Below are positions 8,959-17,292 of a stretch of 64,000 bases of DNA, piece after piece; positions within the stretch are counted from its first letter, which is position 1; each line of letters opens with the position of its first letter. This stretch comes from Fibrobacter sp. UWB2 (GTDB lineage: Bacteria > Fibrobacterota > Fibrobacteria > Fibrobacterales > Fibrobacteraceae). The translations under genes were made by a program, and so were the position numbers. The notes beneath the pieces were generated by a model. It was not told the DNA's origin. It saw only the letters and a program-made list of their open reading frames with translations, and searched no databases. The stretch lies in NCBI RefSeq assembly GCF_002210425.1, contig NZ_MWQK01000006.1, forward strand, positions 223,152 through 287,151, written 5' to 3'.

Positions 8959-8985
8959 GGTCGATGCGATAGGATCCATAATTTC
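8936..8985. repeat. Palindromic repeat family A overlapping a gene end
   Basis: GTCATCCTGAAGC...GATAGGATCCATAA, nearly the same ends as the copy at 29593-29630. It overlaps the last codons of the flippase-like gene. Confidence 0.75.
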
Positions 8986-9007
8986 TTAGATTCTTGTCTA
9001 TATCCTT

Positions 9008-9016
9008 TGCTATATG
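9008..9016 (+). promoter_or_regulatory. Extended -10 upstream of the helicase gene
   Basis: TGCTATATG, a near match to the TGCTATAWT motif seen before several genes here. It lies 31 bases before the ATG, with AAGGGG as the ribosome-binding site. Confidence 0.5.
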
Positions 9017-9047
9017 AACCTCGCGCTTAAGGGGCGCAAAATAAAAA

Positions 9048-11261
9048 ATGGATGTAGAAAGTCTTTTGGTCGGGCTGAACTCCGACCAACGTGCAGCGGT
9101 ACTCCACGATCATGAAAAGAACGGACAACTTTTAATTTTAGCAGGGGCAGGTTCGGGAAAGACTTCGGTCTTGACTAAGCGAATCCAGTACCGGATTATG
9201 TCGGGCGTTGAGCCGGAGAAAATCTTGGCGCTCACGTTCACGGCGAAGGCGGCTGCTGAAATGCGGGAACGTGTGCAAAAGCTATTCCCGAATGCGGGGG
9301 TGCGGCTCTGCACGTTCCACTCGCTTGCGCTGTTTATCCTCAAGTCGAAAGTCCCAGCGGCGGACTCTTGCAACTCTTGCCCTGCGTACGAGCTTGTCGG
9401 ATTCAAAAAAATGCCGGTCCCGACGGAATCGGCGGACAAGACTTTTATGCAGGAACTCGCGAAAGTCGGCGGTCGAAAATTCCGCTTTTCTCGCGAAGAG
9501 CTTTTCTCGGATGCACATCCCGCGAAGCTCCTCAAAAAACTTGAACCATTGCGTAATCGCATCTTGGAATCGGGTCAAGTCGTCTTCGAAGACCTCATTT
9601 ATCAGGCGATTAATCTGCTCGAAAATCACGAGGCGGCGCGTGCATATTTCCAAAATCAATGGACCGAAATTCTTGTCGATGAATACCAGGACATCAACCC
9701 GTCGCAGTATCGGCTTGTCAAAGCGCTGCTGGGTGATCGCAAGTCACTCTTTGTCGTGGGCGATGACGACCAGGCTATTTATGGATTCCGTGGGGCAGAC
9801 ATCGGGAATATCAACCGTTTCCGCGATGACTTCAAGGAGAGCTCGCTTATCCGCTTGGAATGGAATTATCGTTCGGTCGCGAACATTTTACATTTTTCGA
9901 ATAGGATTTTTGAAAACAAGCCTATTCATTTGCGGAAGGTTTTGCGTGCGGGTAACATGAACGGCTCGGGCGGCTCGCCGATTTTCAAGGAAAACCGTGA
10001 ACCCGAAATATGGGTGAGTGAAGACCCCGTTGAAGAAATGCAGAAAATCATCACGAGTATCAAGTTGCTCCGCGAAAGTTATGACCTCCAATGGAAAAAC
10101 TTTGCAATCCTCGTGCGCTATAATAGGCAACGCCTATATTACGAAGAAGCTCTCCGCGATGCGCGCCTCCCGATCGCAGGGACGGTCGTTTCGGAGACGG
10201 GTAACGTAGAGGGGGAGGGCGAAGTCCTTGAAAATGGAATCCATGTGGAAACGGTCCATGCGTCCAAGGGGCTCCAGTATGCGGTGGTCTATTATGCGGG
10301 AATGTCCGAGGGGCTTACGCCGGGTTCGTGCTTGGGCACGCGTAAGGAACGTCAAAAACAGCTCGATGAGGAACGCCGATTGTTTTACGTCGGGGTCACG
10401 CGGGCTGAATCTTTTTTGGTTTTGCTATATTGCAAACGTAGATATTGGAAAGGGCGCCTGACGAAACTCAAACGGTCTCGTTTTTTGCCCAGGGAAAATT
10501 CAAAAACAGAGTGTAATATGCCAGTTATGTTATTTAGGATATATGGAGCGGCAAGAATTTTTGCGTTTATGCTCGAATATATTTTCAAGATTGCATTCAT
10601 GTACATTTTCCGTCGCAAAGACCTGGATCCATGGCTTGAAGAAAAGGTGCAGGTATTCTCCCGCTTCTGCATGAAGGTCTTGCGTGTGGATTTGACGATT
10701 GAAGACCAGGCGCAACTTGCGAAAGTGGACTGGACTCGCCCGGTGTTCGTGATGGGCAACCACCGTTCGTACCTGGATATCCCGCTCGCGTTCCTTGCCT
10801 TGCAGCGTACTGTGGGCTTTATCGCGAAGACTCAGTTGCAGCGCATCCCGATTCTGAACTTCTGGATGCACAAGCTCGGTTGCGTCTTTATCGACCGCGA
10901 AAAGGGCGGCGGCGCCGCGATTATCCAAAAGGCTATCCAGTCGGGCAAGATGCCGAGACTCTTCATTTTCCCGGAAGGCACCCGTAGCAAGCGCGATGGC
11001 ATGGTCGCTTTCAAGAGCGGTTGCTTTAGACTTGCCGTCGAGGCAAACGCTATTATATTGCCGATGGTCACTCGTGGTTCCGACTTGCTTTGGGAACACC
11101 GCAAGGATTCCAAGCATCACCCGGTCAACATCAAGATTCTCGAACCGATAGATACGGTTGAATTCAAGAAAACTCACGGTGGCGATGAAATGGACCCGCG
11201 TCATGAACTGCTCCCGTATGTCCGCAGCAAAATGGAAGAGGCTTATGATAGGCGTCTTTGA
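9048..11261 (+). CDS. UvrD-like helicase joined in frame to a PlsC acyltransferase
   Basis: One uninterrupted 737-aa frame. Residues 1 to about 488 are a compact superfamily 1A helicase: Walker A AGAGSGKTS (32-40), motif Ia LTFTAKAAAEM, motif II DEYQD (about 211), GDDDQAIYGFRGAD, WNYRS, VHASKGLQY and FYVGVTRAE (about 446). The 2B subdomain looks short. The helicase ends normally at SRFLP, then about ten residues lead to Met491. From there a 247-aa 1-acylglycerol-3-phosphate acyltransferase follows, with NHRSYLD (HX4D, about 571) and FPEGTR (about 641). A TGCTATATT promoter-like motif lies inside the helicase end (10433-10441), so the acyltransferase may also be made alone. No stop separates the two parts. 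Confidence 0.85.
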   Translation: MDVESLLVGLNSDQRAAVLHDHEKNGQLLILAGAGSGKTSVLTKRIQYRIMSGVEPEKILALTFTAKAAAEMRERVQKLFPNAGVRLCTFHSLALFILKSKVPAADSCNSCPAYELVGFKKMPVPTESADKTFMQELAKVGGRKFRFSREELFSDAHPAKLLKKLEPLRNRILESGQVVFEDLIYQAINLLENHEAARAYFQNQWTEILVDEYQDINPSQYRLVKALLGDRKSLFVVGDDDQAIYGFRGADIGNINRFRDDFKESSLIRLEWNYRSVANILHFSNRIFENKPIHLRKVLRAGNMNGSGGSPIFKENREPEIWVSEDPVEEMQKIITSIKLLRESYDLQWKNFAILVRYNRQRLYYEEALRDARLPIAGTVVSETGNVEGEGEVLENGIHVETVHASKGLQYAVVYYAGMSEGLTPGSCLGTRKERQKQLDEERRLFYVGVTRAESFLVLLYCKRRYWKGRLTKLKRSRFLPRENSKTECNMPVMLFRIYGAARIFAFMLEYIFKIAFMYIFRRKDLDPWLEEKVQVFSRFCMKVLRVDLTIEDQAQLAKVDWTRPVFVMGNHRSYLDIPLAFLALQRTVGFIAKTQLQRIPILNFWMHKLGCVFIDREKGGGAAIIQKAIQSGKMPRLFIFPEGTRSKRDGMVAFKSGCFRLAVEANAIILPMVTRGSDLLWEHRKDSKHHPVNIKILEPIDTVEFKKTHGGDEMDPRHELLPYVRSKMEEAYDRRL
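10433..10441 (+). promoter_or_regulatory. Possible internal promoter before the PlsC half
   Basis: TGCTATATT, identical to the extended -10 before the genes at 27947 and 31331. It is 76 bases before Met491 (ATG at 10518) of the helicase-acyltransferase frame. It could be chance within coding sequence. Confidence 0.4.
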
Positions 11262-12054
11262 TTCTGGATTTGGCGGGCTCACGATTTTGCAGAAGCTTCG
11301 CCACACGCTCCCGCAGTACGATTACCTGTATCTGGGGGATAACGCCCGTGCGCCGTATGGCTCCCGCAGTTTCGAGACGATTTACCGCTACACGCTCCAG
11401 TCCGTGCGTGAACTTTTCCACCGCGGCTGCCCGCTGGTGATTCTCGCGTGCAATACGGCGTCGGCAAAAGCGCTTCGCAGCATCCAGCAGCAGGTGCTCC
11501 CGGTTGAATTCCCGGACCGTCGCGTCTTGGGCATTGTCCGCCCGACCGCCGAAGAGATTGGGAACTTCTCGAAGACGGGGCATATTGGCATTTTTGCCAC
11601 CGCGGGGACGGTCTCTTCGAATAGCTATGTTCTTGAAATCAGCCACTTTTTCCCGAACTTGAAGGTGACGCAGCACGCCTGCCCGATGTGGGTGCCGCTC
11701 GTGGAATACGGCGAACGCGGGACCGAGGGCGCCCGATTCTTCGTGAAAAAGGACGTGGACCAGCTGCTTGCGGCTGACCCTGAAATCGATACAGTTTTAC
11801 TGGCCTGCACGCATTACCCGCTCCTCGAGGATGAAATTCGGGCCGCACTTCCACCGCACGTCCGCTTGGTGGTCCAGGGCGATATCGTCGCCGACAAGAC
11901 TTTGGACTACCTCAAACGCCATGTGGACATGGAAAATCGGCTTTCGAAGGGCGGTTCCGTGCATTATTTGACGACCGATACCGCAGAATTCTTCAAAAAA
12001 GGCGCTTTTCGCTTTGGAATGGAAAATATTTCGGCGGAGTCGTTGACTTTTTAA
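11245..12054 (+). CDS. murI: Glutamate racemase
   Basis: 269 aa from the ATG at 11245, which has GGAAGAGG just upstream. It begins MIGVFDSGFGGLT, the family N terminus with the first catalytic-site Asp-Ser. The catalytic Cys pair is in LACNTASAKAL and LACTHYPLL. The enzyme makes D-glutamate for peptidoglycan in the cytoplasm. The start overlaps the end of the acyltransferase by 17 bases, so it is co-transcribed with it. A longer reading from 11158 adds 29 residues with no family resemblance and is not used. Confidence 0.95.
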   Translation: MIGVFDSGFGGLTILQKLRHTLPQYDYLYLGDNARAPYGSRSFETIYRYTLQSVRELFHRGCPLVILACNTASAKALRSIQQQVLPVEFPDRRVLGIVRPTAEEIGNFSKTGHIGIFATAGTVSSNSYVLEISHFFPNLKVTQHACPMWVPLVEYGERGTEGARFFVKKDVDQLLAADPEIDTVLLACTHYPLLEDEIRAALPPHVRLVVQGDIVADKTLDYLKRHVDMENRLSKGGSVHYLTTDTAEFFKKGAFRFGMENISAESLTF

Positions 12055-12156
12055 TAAGTAAATTGTATTTTGATAATTGTTACTGACGAACCGTACTCGG
12101 TCCGCTTGTACTCGTTTTAATTTTCGAACTTTAAACTATTTGAGTGGATTTATAAA

Positions 12157-12795
12157 ATGCCGAAAACACAGATCAATCTCGAAGGTTGGCAAGACTACCG
12201 TGGCAACATGGCGGGTAGCCTGCTTTATGTCGAAACTAGCCATCAGTCCGAAATGCCTGTCCGCGACCAGCTGAATGAAAATGAAAAGGGTTTTCTTTAC
12301 GAACCGAACTATGAAACCAGCACCTATGGTCTGATGAGCTGCTACAATGTGAAGGCTATCAACACGATTGTGAAGAGCAAAAGCCGTTACATTCTTTTCG
12401 GTACCCGCTACGAAGGCTTGAGCGATTCCGAAATGCGCAACAAGTACCTTATCATGGGTTACATGCGTATTGATAAGATCAAGGATGTACGTACCCGTCA
12501 CGTGCAGCGCTATATGGCAAACCCGGAAATGGAAGAACCGGAATGCATGCAGATGGAACACAACTGGGCTGTCTACGGTCCGATGCGTTTTGTCTCCCTC
12601 GACGATTCCTTCGTTGTGACCGATGAAATTCTCAAGGAATGGGGTTACAAGGGCCATGCTTCCCGCCAGCTCAAGACCGTGTTCTCCAAGGAACACCTCG
12701 AAAAGATTCTCGCTCACTTGGATTCCAAGCAGGATATGATTGACGAGTATATCGCTACCGTCGATGAATACAAGGAAGCCCTCGCCGAAGAATAA
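12157..12795 (+). CDS. Conserved-looking protein of unknown function
   Basis: 212 aa, soluble and acidic, with no signal peptide or membrane segment. Met-rich stretches (such as ECMQMEHNW) and a helical acidic C terminus are visible. I do not recognise a domain. Codon use matches the neighbouring housekeeping genes, which argues for a resident and well-expressed gene. GTGGA upstream of the ATG is a possible ribosome-binding site. It is followed by a strong terminator, so it ends its own unit. Confidence 0.8.
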   Translation: MPKTQINLEGWQDYRGNMAGSLLYVETSHQSEMPVRDQLNENEKGFLYEPNYETSTYGLMSCYNVKAINTIVKSKSRYILFGTRYEGLSDSEMRNKYLIMGYMRIDKIKDVRTRHVQRYMANPEMEEPECMQMEHNWAVYGPMRFVSLDDSFVVTDEILKEWGYKGHASRQLKTVFSKEHLEKILAHLDSKQDMIDEYIATVDEYKEALAEE

Positions 12796-12819
12796 TTCTT
12801 CGAAAAGCGAAGTCTAAAG

Positions 12820-12844
12820 TCCCCGCCTCGGCGGGGATTTTTTT
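12820..12844 (+). terminator. Rho-independent terminator
   Basis: TCCCCGC/GCGGGGA stem with a CTCG loop and a T-rich tail, between convergent genes. Confidence 0.88.
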
Positions 12845-12845
12845 G

Positions 12846-14294
12846 TTAGAAGCGGATTGAAATGCCGAGGTGGGTGGCAAATCCGTTGCGGAAAATGAGC
12901 GACGAAATGTCGCCGTCCAGGGAACCTTCTTTGTCCTTGGGTTTCTTGCTGGACTGTCCACCGATTCCCGGAAGGCTGATTCCAGACTGGGAACCAGAAC
13001 CTTCTCCCGGCTTGTCGGCGTTGTAATCTTTGTAGTCGATGTAGAACGGGATGATTTGGGAAATGCCGTATTCCAGCGCAAATATGACGGGGCTGTTCTT
13101 GCTTGGCTTGCGGACTTCGCAGTTGAGCATGAGGACGCTTCCGATGCTGTTCAGCTTTCGCCGTGTGTTCTCGTAATTGATTTGGCGCGTGGCAATCATG
13201 GTCGTCTCGATTTGCTTATCGACGTTGAGTTCTCCGCTGGCGCCAAAGAAATCGAGTTCAACCTTTGGGGTGAAAATAAATCGGCTCCCGAGATTCCAGT
13301 AGTAAGAGGCGCCGCTGAGAATGGCGGATGCTTCTAGGTTCGCGTCAATGCGGAAGACTTTTTGCAAAAAGGAGAATGAAAGCCCTTTGATGACTGAGGC
13401 GGGGAGCGCCCGGTTGGGCGCAAGCGTTTCGAAGAAACGGTTGGGATTGCTGCGCAATCTCCCCGCTATATGTGCAAATTCCAAATGCGTGCGGAGACGT
13501 TCCCAACTCCAGTTTGCAAATCCAAAGTGCATTGTCGCATCGAGCGGCATGTACATGAACCGCTTGTGGCTTTCTTCGCTGTGGAATATCCCGTAGAGAG
13601 TCACGTCGGCTTTTGTAAATGAATATCCTGCATTCAAACGGGAATGACTGAACGCGTGTCCGTAGCGGGCTCCGAGTGTGATGATGCTTGCGGAGTCTCT
13701 GACGTAGTATAGCTTTTCGGGGTTATGCGGTTCAGTTTTTGTGTAGGCAAGGGATAAATTAATATAGTGGTTGTCGATTTTATAATCGGCTTCGAGGCTC
13801 CCGTAAAAAACGTGGGATTCCCAATCTGCCGTGATGGAGTTGATGATGTTGTTTTCTTGCTCGGGTAACCAGCTGATGCTCCCTAAGCTTACTGTTCCGC
13901 TAGCGATGGTCGCCTTGGCGCGGAAAAGGGAGTCTAGGCGGTGCGCCGAGATGGTGGCAGTCACAAAGGGATAGCTATTGATGTTTAGACCGACCGAAAC
14001 GTATTTAAAGTGCTTTTCGAAACCGGCACTTGCAATATTTTGTTCGTTGACGCCCTTGATATGCCATTGGTCTGAGTAACGTCCCTGAATGGCGATATGT
14101 TCGAATGCGCCGTAAAAATCATAGCTGCCAACGGTGAGCGAATCGCGTATGCTACAAGACCTTGCAGAAAACTGTTTGTCGCTCAGGTGGAGCAAAAAAA
14201 GCCCGCCGCAATCGGCGAGCCCAACATTACTTAAGGCAAGGGCCGCGTTTACCGCGAGCCCAAGAACAATGAGTATTTGTTTAACGGTTTTCAC
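12846..14294 (-). CDS. Secreted protein, probable outer-membrane beta-barrel
   Basis: 482 aa with a GTG start that shares one base with the stop of the upstream lipoprotein gene. Residues 1-21 are a signal peptide (hydrophobic core ILIVLGLAVNAALALS). The rest has many alternating hydrophobic/aromatic strands and ends with a hydrophobic strand closing on Phe (HLGISIRF), typical of outer-membrane barrels recognised by BAM. No named family recognised. A Gly/Ser/Lys-rich loop near residues 440-465 is probably extracellular or periplasmic. Confidence 0.8.
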   Translation of the reverse strand: MKTVKQILIVLGLAVNAALALSNVGLADCGGLFLLHLSDKQFSARSCSIRDSLTVGSYDFYGAFEHIAIQGRYSDQWHIKGVNEQNIASAGFEKHFKYVSVGLNINSYPFVTATISAHRLDSLFRAKATIASGTVSLGSISWLPEQENNIINSITADWESHVFYGSLEADYKIDNHYINLSLAYTKTEPHNPEKLYYVRDSASIITLGARYGHAFSHSRLNAGYSFTKADVTLYGIFHSEESHKRFMYMPLDATMHFGFANWSWERLRTHLEFAHIAGRLRSNPNRFFETLAPNRALPASVIKGLSFSFLQKVFRIDANLEASAILSGASYYWNLGSRFIFTPKVELDFFGASGELNVDKQIETTMIATRQINYENTRRKLNSIGSVLMLNCEVRKPSKNSPVIFALEYGISQIIPFYIDYKDYNADKPGEGSGSQSGISLPGIGGQSSKKPKDKEGSLDGDISSLIFRNGFATHLGISIRF

Positions 14295-16096
14295 TACCAG
14301 TCGTATGCGTCGTCGTTACGGGATTCGGTTTTGAGAATTTCCCAGAACTGGTCTGTTGTCATGCCGGGCAAGACTCCGCTGAACGTGATATCCGGGAAGA
14401 AGATGAGCTTCTTCATGTCGTCAAGCGTGTAGTCTACAGGATCCACTCTTCTGTTGTTCTGCAATGCATCGGCGAGTCTGAATTCGTCAACCTTGCCGTT
14501 TACCAGACCCTGAATGGATATCGTCTTGTTGCCCATGGCGTCGGTGAAGTAGAATACGTTTTCTACAAAGTCATCGTATGCGGTTGCGAACAGCGGAACT
14601 CCGTTTTGAACCTGGCAAATCGAAGGACTCAGCGTAATCGGAGCGGGTGTCGTCACGACGGTCCTGTCTCCGTAATAGTCGTCATCGTCTTCAAATGTGA
14701 GGGTGCAACCGTTTGCTGTGACGTAGAAACATTTGTAAGAATAACCGGAACCATAAATTTCGACATCGGCACAGTATTCGGCGGTGCCTGCTACGTAGCT
14801 GCGGTTGGAATAGAGGTACCCGTAGAAGTAATCGAGGTTTGCGGATTTTGCAATCTGCTTTCGGACGGCTTCGTTGATTTCGTATTCAGCGTGAGAATCG
14901 CCATAAAGCTGTGTTGTCCAGTAGAATCCGTCGACCGGGGTGTACCATTCGGAATAGTCGTAAAGCTTGTGGTACGGGAGGTAATCTTGCCAGCCGTCGG
15001 TAATCTGGAAGAACTTGGCAATGTTGACCGTGACCTTGGAACCTGCCGGGAGTGTCACCGTGACACCCGTGTGTAGAGCCTTGCGGTAATGTTCCAGGGA
15101 GTCGATTGCTTTCTGGAAATCCTTAGCGCTTACGTCGGACATTTCGTCGTCACCGACGACGTAAAGGTCGTTTGCCTGCGTCAAGAGCCCAGTCTTGGAT
15201 TCTTCGATGCCGTACTGGAGGCCGACTTCGACATACTGGATGGCGGAATCGAGAAGGTTCGGAATGTTGGTGTAGCGCTGCTTCCAGCTGTCATAGACGG
15301 TCGAGAAGGAGCTGCCTTTGTCCATAAATGAGGCAATTTGTTTTGCAACGGTTGGGGTGTGACCATCGTTTTGGTCGACGTCGTTCATCCAATCGTACTT
15401 GCCGTTGTCAGAAAAGTCGATATTGATGCTTGCGCCGAACGTGAGGGCTGCCTTTGCAACATACATGGCGGCAAGAGTCGGGGCGAATTCGCCACGGTCG
15501 AGTTCAAAAGTCCTATCGTCGAGGGTGTAGTTGCAAACGAACTTGTCGTCACCTACGATATTTTTCAAGTAGATAATGGCGGAGTCTACGGACGAGATGG
15601 CGGTTGCCATGGCTTCTTGGCCCATGCTCGTGAGGTGCTTGCCATCGCCTGCGACAAGGAGCTTGTTGAAATCGTCGACGCCCATGTCGGCGAGGTCGAC
15701 CTTGTTCGTGACCGTGTCGATGAACGACTTAATCTTGGTGTTGTTCATCAAGTCCGTGATGATGCTCAGGGCGTAGCCGAGTTGAGCTTCGCAGTTGCCG
15801 GGGAACTTGTCCAAAACGGCCTTGAACGTGCTCTTGGTCGATGCGCTTACGGCCTGTGCGTTCTTGAGATTACCACGGTCCAGCTCTTTTAAGATGTCCG
15901 TAATGTTAGACTTTGCGGCTTCAAGTTGTGCAGCAACGGACGGGTCCGTGACGGCTTCGCAACTGTAGGCGGTGAATGTGGGCGTGGTTGGCGTTGTCGC
16001 CTGTGTGAAAGGCCCGTTGGGCGTTTCTTCACTACAGCCCGCTAAAAATGATAGTGCCCCTAAAGATAAAATAGGCAATGATTTTAAAAAGTTCAT
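14294..16096 (-). CDS. Large lipoprotein of unknown function
   Basis: 600 aa. The signal peptide ends in the lipobox FLAGC, so Cys21 is the likely lipidated residue, followed by a Thr/Pro-rich linker. The body is largely helical with Asp-rich stretches (DFSDNGKYDWMNDVDQNDG could bind calcium). No known domain recognised. AAGGGGG is the ribosome-binding site. The stop overlaps the GTG start of the barrel gene, which suggests a lipoprotein/barrel partnership in the outer membrane (inference). Confidence 0.8.
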   Translation of the reverse strand: MNFLKSLPILSLGALSFLAGCSEETPNGPFTQATTPTTPTFTAYSCEAVTDPSVAAQLEAAKSNITDILKELDRGNLKNAQAVSASTKSTFKAVLDKFPGNCEAQLGYALSIITDLMNNTKIKSFIDTVTNKVDLADMGVDDFNKLLVAGDGKHLTSMGQEAMATAISSVDSAIIYLKNIVGDDKFVCNYTLDDRTFELDRGEFAPTLAAMYVAKAALTFGASINIDFSDNGKYDWMNDVDQNDGHTPTVAKQIASFMDKGSSFSTVYDSWKQRYTNIPNLLDSAIQYVEVGLQYGIEESKTGLLTQANDLYVVGDDEMSDVSAKDFQKAIDSLEHYRKALHTGVTVTLPAGSKVTVNIAKFFQITDGWQDYLPYHKLYDYSEWYTPVDGFYWTTQLYGDSHAEYEINEAVRKQIAKSANLDYFYGYLYSNRSYVAGTAEYCADVEIYGSGYSYKCFYVTANGCTLTFEDDDDYYGDRTVVTTPAPITLSPSICQVQNGVPLFATAYDDFVENVFYFTDAMGNKTISIQGLVNGKVDEFRLADALQNNRRVDPVDYTLDDMKKLIFFPDITFSGVLPGMTTDQFWEILKTESRNDDAYDW

Positions 16097-16121
16097 TTTG
16101 AACCCCCTTCTTAGTACAAAA

Positions 16122-17066
16122 TTACAATTTTTTATAAGTTAAAAGTACTACGGCTCCCTGCATAGCCTGAAAAAGTAATGGTATATAACCTAACAATCCT
16201 GCAGACAAAACAACTGGTGCAGGTATCCCGAGAATCCCTGTAAACAAGGCGACTTGCGTCCCTTCGCGAATGCCTATGCCGTTGAGGGAAATCGGTAACA
16301 TCGAAATGACGATGGTAATGCTTGTAAATACGACGAGAATGCTGATGTCGATATCGACGTTGACTGCTTTAAAATAGGCGTATGCGGTGAATAGCGTCAA
16401 AAGCTGTAACCAGAGGGAATCTAGCGAAGAAAGTAAAATCTGTTTTTTGTGGTGCCTGTAAATGGAAAGACTTTTTTGAAGCTTAGCAATGAAGGTAAGC
16501 TTGTTTGCGATAGATGCCGGGACGGGAATTTTATCCGAAAACAGACAAAGTGAAATGAAAATGATGCAGGCGAGACTTGCAACCGTCATGATCAAAGTGT
16601 AAATCCATGGGATTTCTGCTTTGCTTAAGGCGAAGGGGAGGGCGATAAAAAAGCAGAAAAACATGGCAAGTAGCCCTTGAATGCGGGCTATCAGGACCGC
16701 AGATACGGATTGGCTTGTCTGATTGAAGTTTTTGCCGAATGCAAGTGACTTTACGGCGTCGCCACCGAAGCCTGTCGGGAGTAGGTTGTTGAAGAAATAC
16801 CCCATGGCCGTGTAGGCGTAATAGGTCTTGAACGGGATTTCCGGACCTTGCACGGAAAGTCCCTTCCAGCGGTTGGCCTGGATAGCCATGACAAGCGTTG
16901 CTGCAACGAGCATGGCAATGATCCATGGCGTCATGCCAAAATTCCAGTTTTCGATGACTTCATTTAACGGAATTTTGTGGAAAATATAGGCAAAACCACC
17001 CACACTTACGAGTAGTTGTATGATACGCTTTAGGATTCTCTTTTTGTTCGTCTTATCGTTTGCCAT
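16122..17066 (-). CDS. Flippase-like membrane protein (LPG synthase TM / UPF0104 family)
   Basis: 314 aa, about eight membrane segments, with FFNNLLPTGFGGDAVKS as the family motif. It is a paralogue of the gene at 7936-8958. It stands first in a minus-strand unit with the lipoprotein and barrel genes. No ribosome-binding site precedes the ATG; TGCTATAAT ends 7 nt before it and TTTACA lies 18 bases further up, so translation is probably leaderless. Confidence 0.85.
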   Translation of the reverse strand: MANDKTNKKRILKRIIQLLVSVGGFAYIFHKIPLNEVIENWNFGMTPWIIAMLVAATLVMAIQANRWKGLSVQGPEIPFKTYYAYTAMGYFFNNLLPTGFGGDAVKSLAFGKNFNQTSQSVSAVLIARIQGLLAMFFCFFIALPFALSKAEIPWIYTLIMTVASLACIIFISLCLFSDKIPVPASIANKLTFIAKLQKSLSIYRHHKKQILLSSLDSLWLQLLTLFTAYAYFKAVNVDIDISILVVFTSITIVISMLPISLNGIGIREGTQVALFTGILGIPAPVVLSAGLLGYIPLLFQAMQGAVVLLTYKKL

Positions 17067-17073
17067 CGGCTAT

Positions 17074-17103
17074 ATTATAGCATTTTACGGCTGTTTTTGT
17101 AAA
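17074..17103 (-). promoter_or_regulatory. Promoter abutting the flippase start codon
   Basis: TTTACA (17098-17103), 18-bp spacer, extended -10 TGCTATAAT (hexamer 17074-17079). Only 7 nt lie between the -10 and the ATG, which places the predicted start of transcription at or beside the A of ATG. Confidence 0.75.
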
Positions 17104-17151
17104 GGTTGTCATAATTTATTTGTGCCTAAAAATGAGCTTTTTTGTATTTTC

Positions 17152-17185
17152 ATGATACGGGTTGTATTCTGATGATACAAATTGT
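17152..17185. promoter_or_regulatory. Two direct repeats, possible operator
   Basis: ATGATACNNNTTGT occurs at 17152-17165 and 17172-17185, with a period of 20 bases (about two helical turns). The site lies between the divergent flippase and LamG lipoprotein genes. Confidence 0.5.
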
Positions 17186-17292
17186 CAATTTTTGACTCTA
17201 AAATCGTGATTTTTTTGAATAAAAACCTTGCCAATGCCTTGCTTTGAAAATCATAAAATGTTATTTTCTTTTACATCCAAGAAGGAGTAGGT

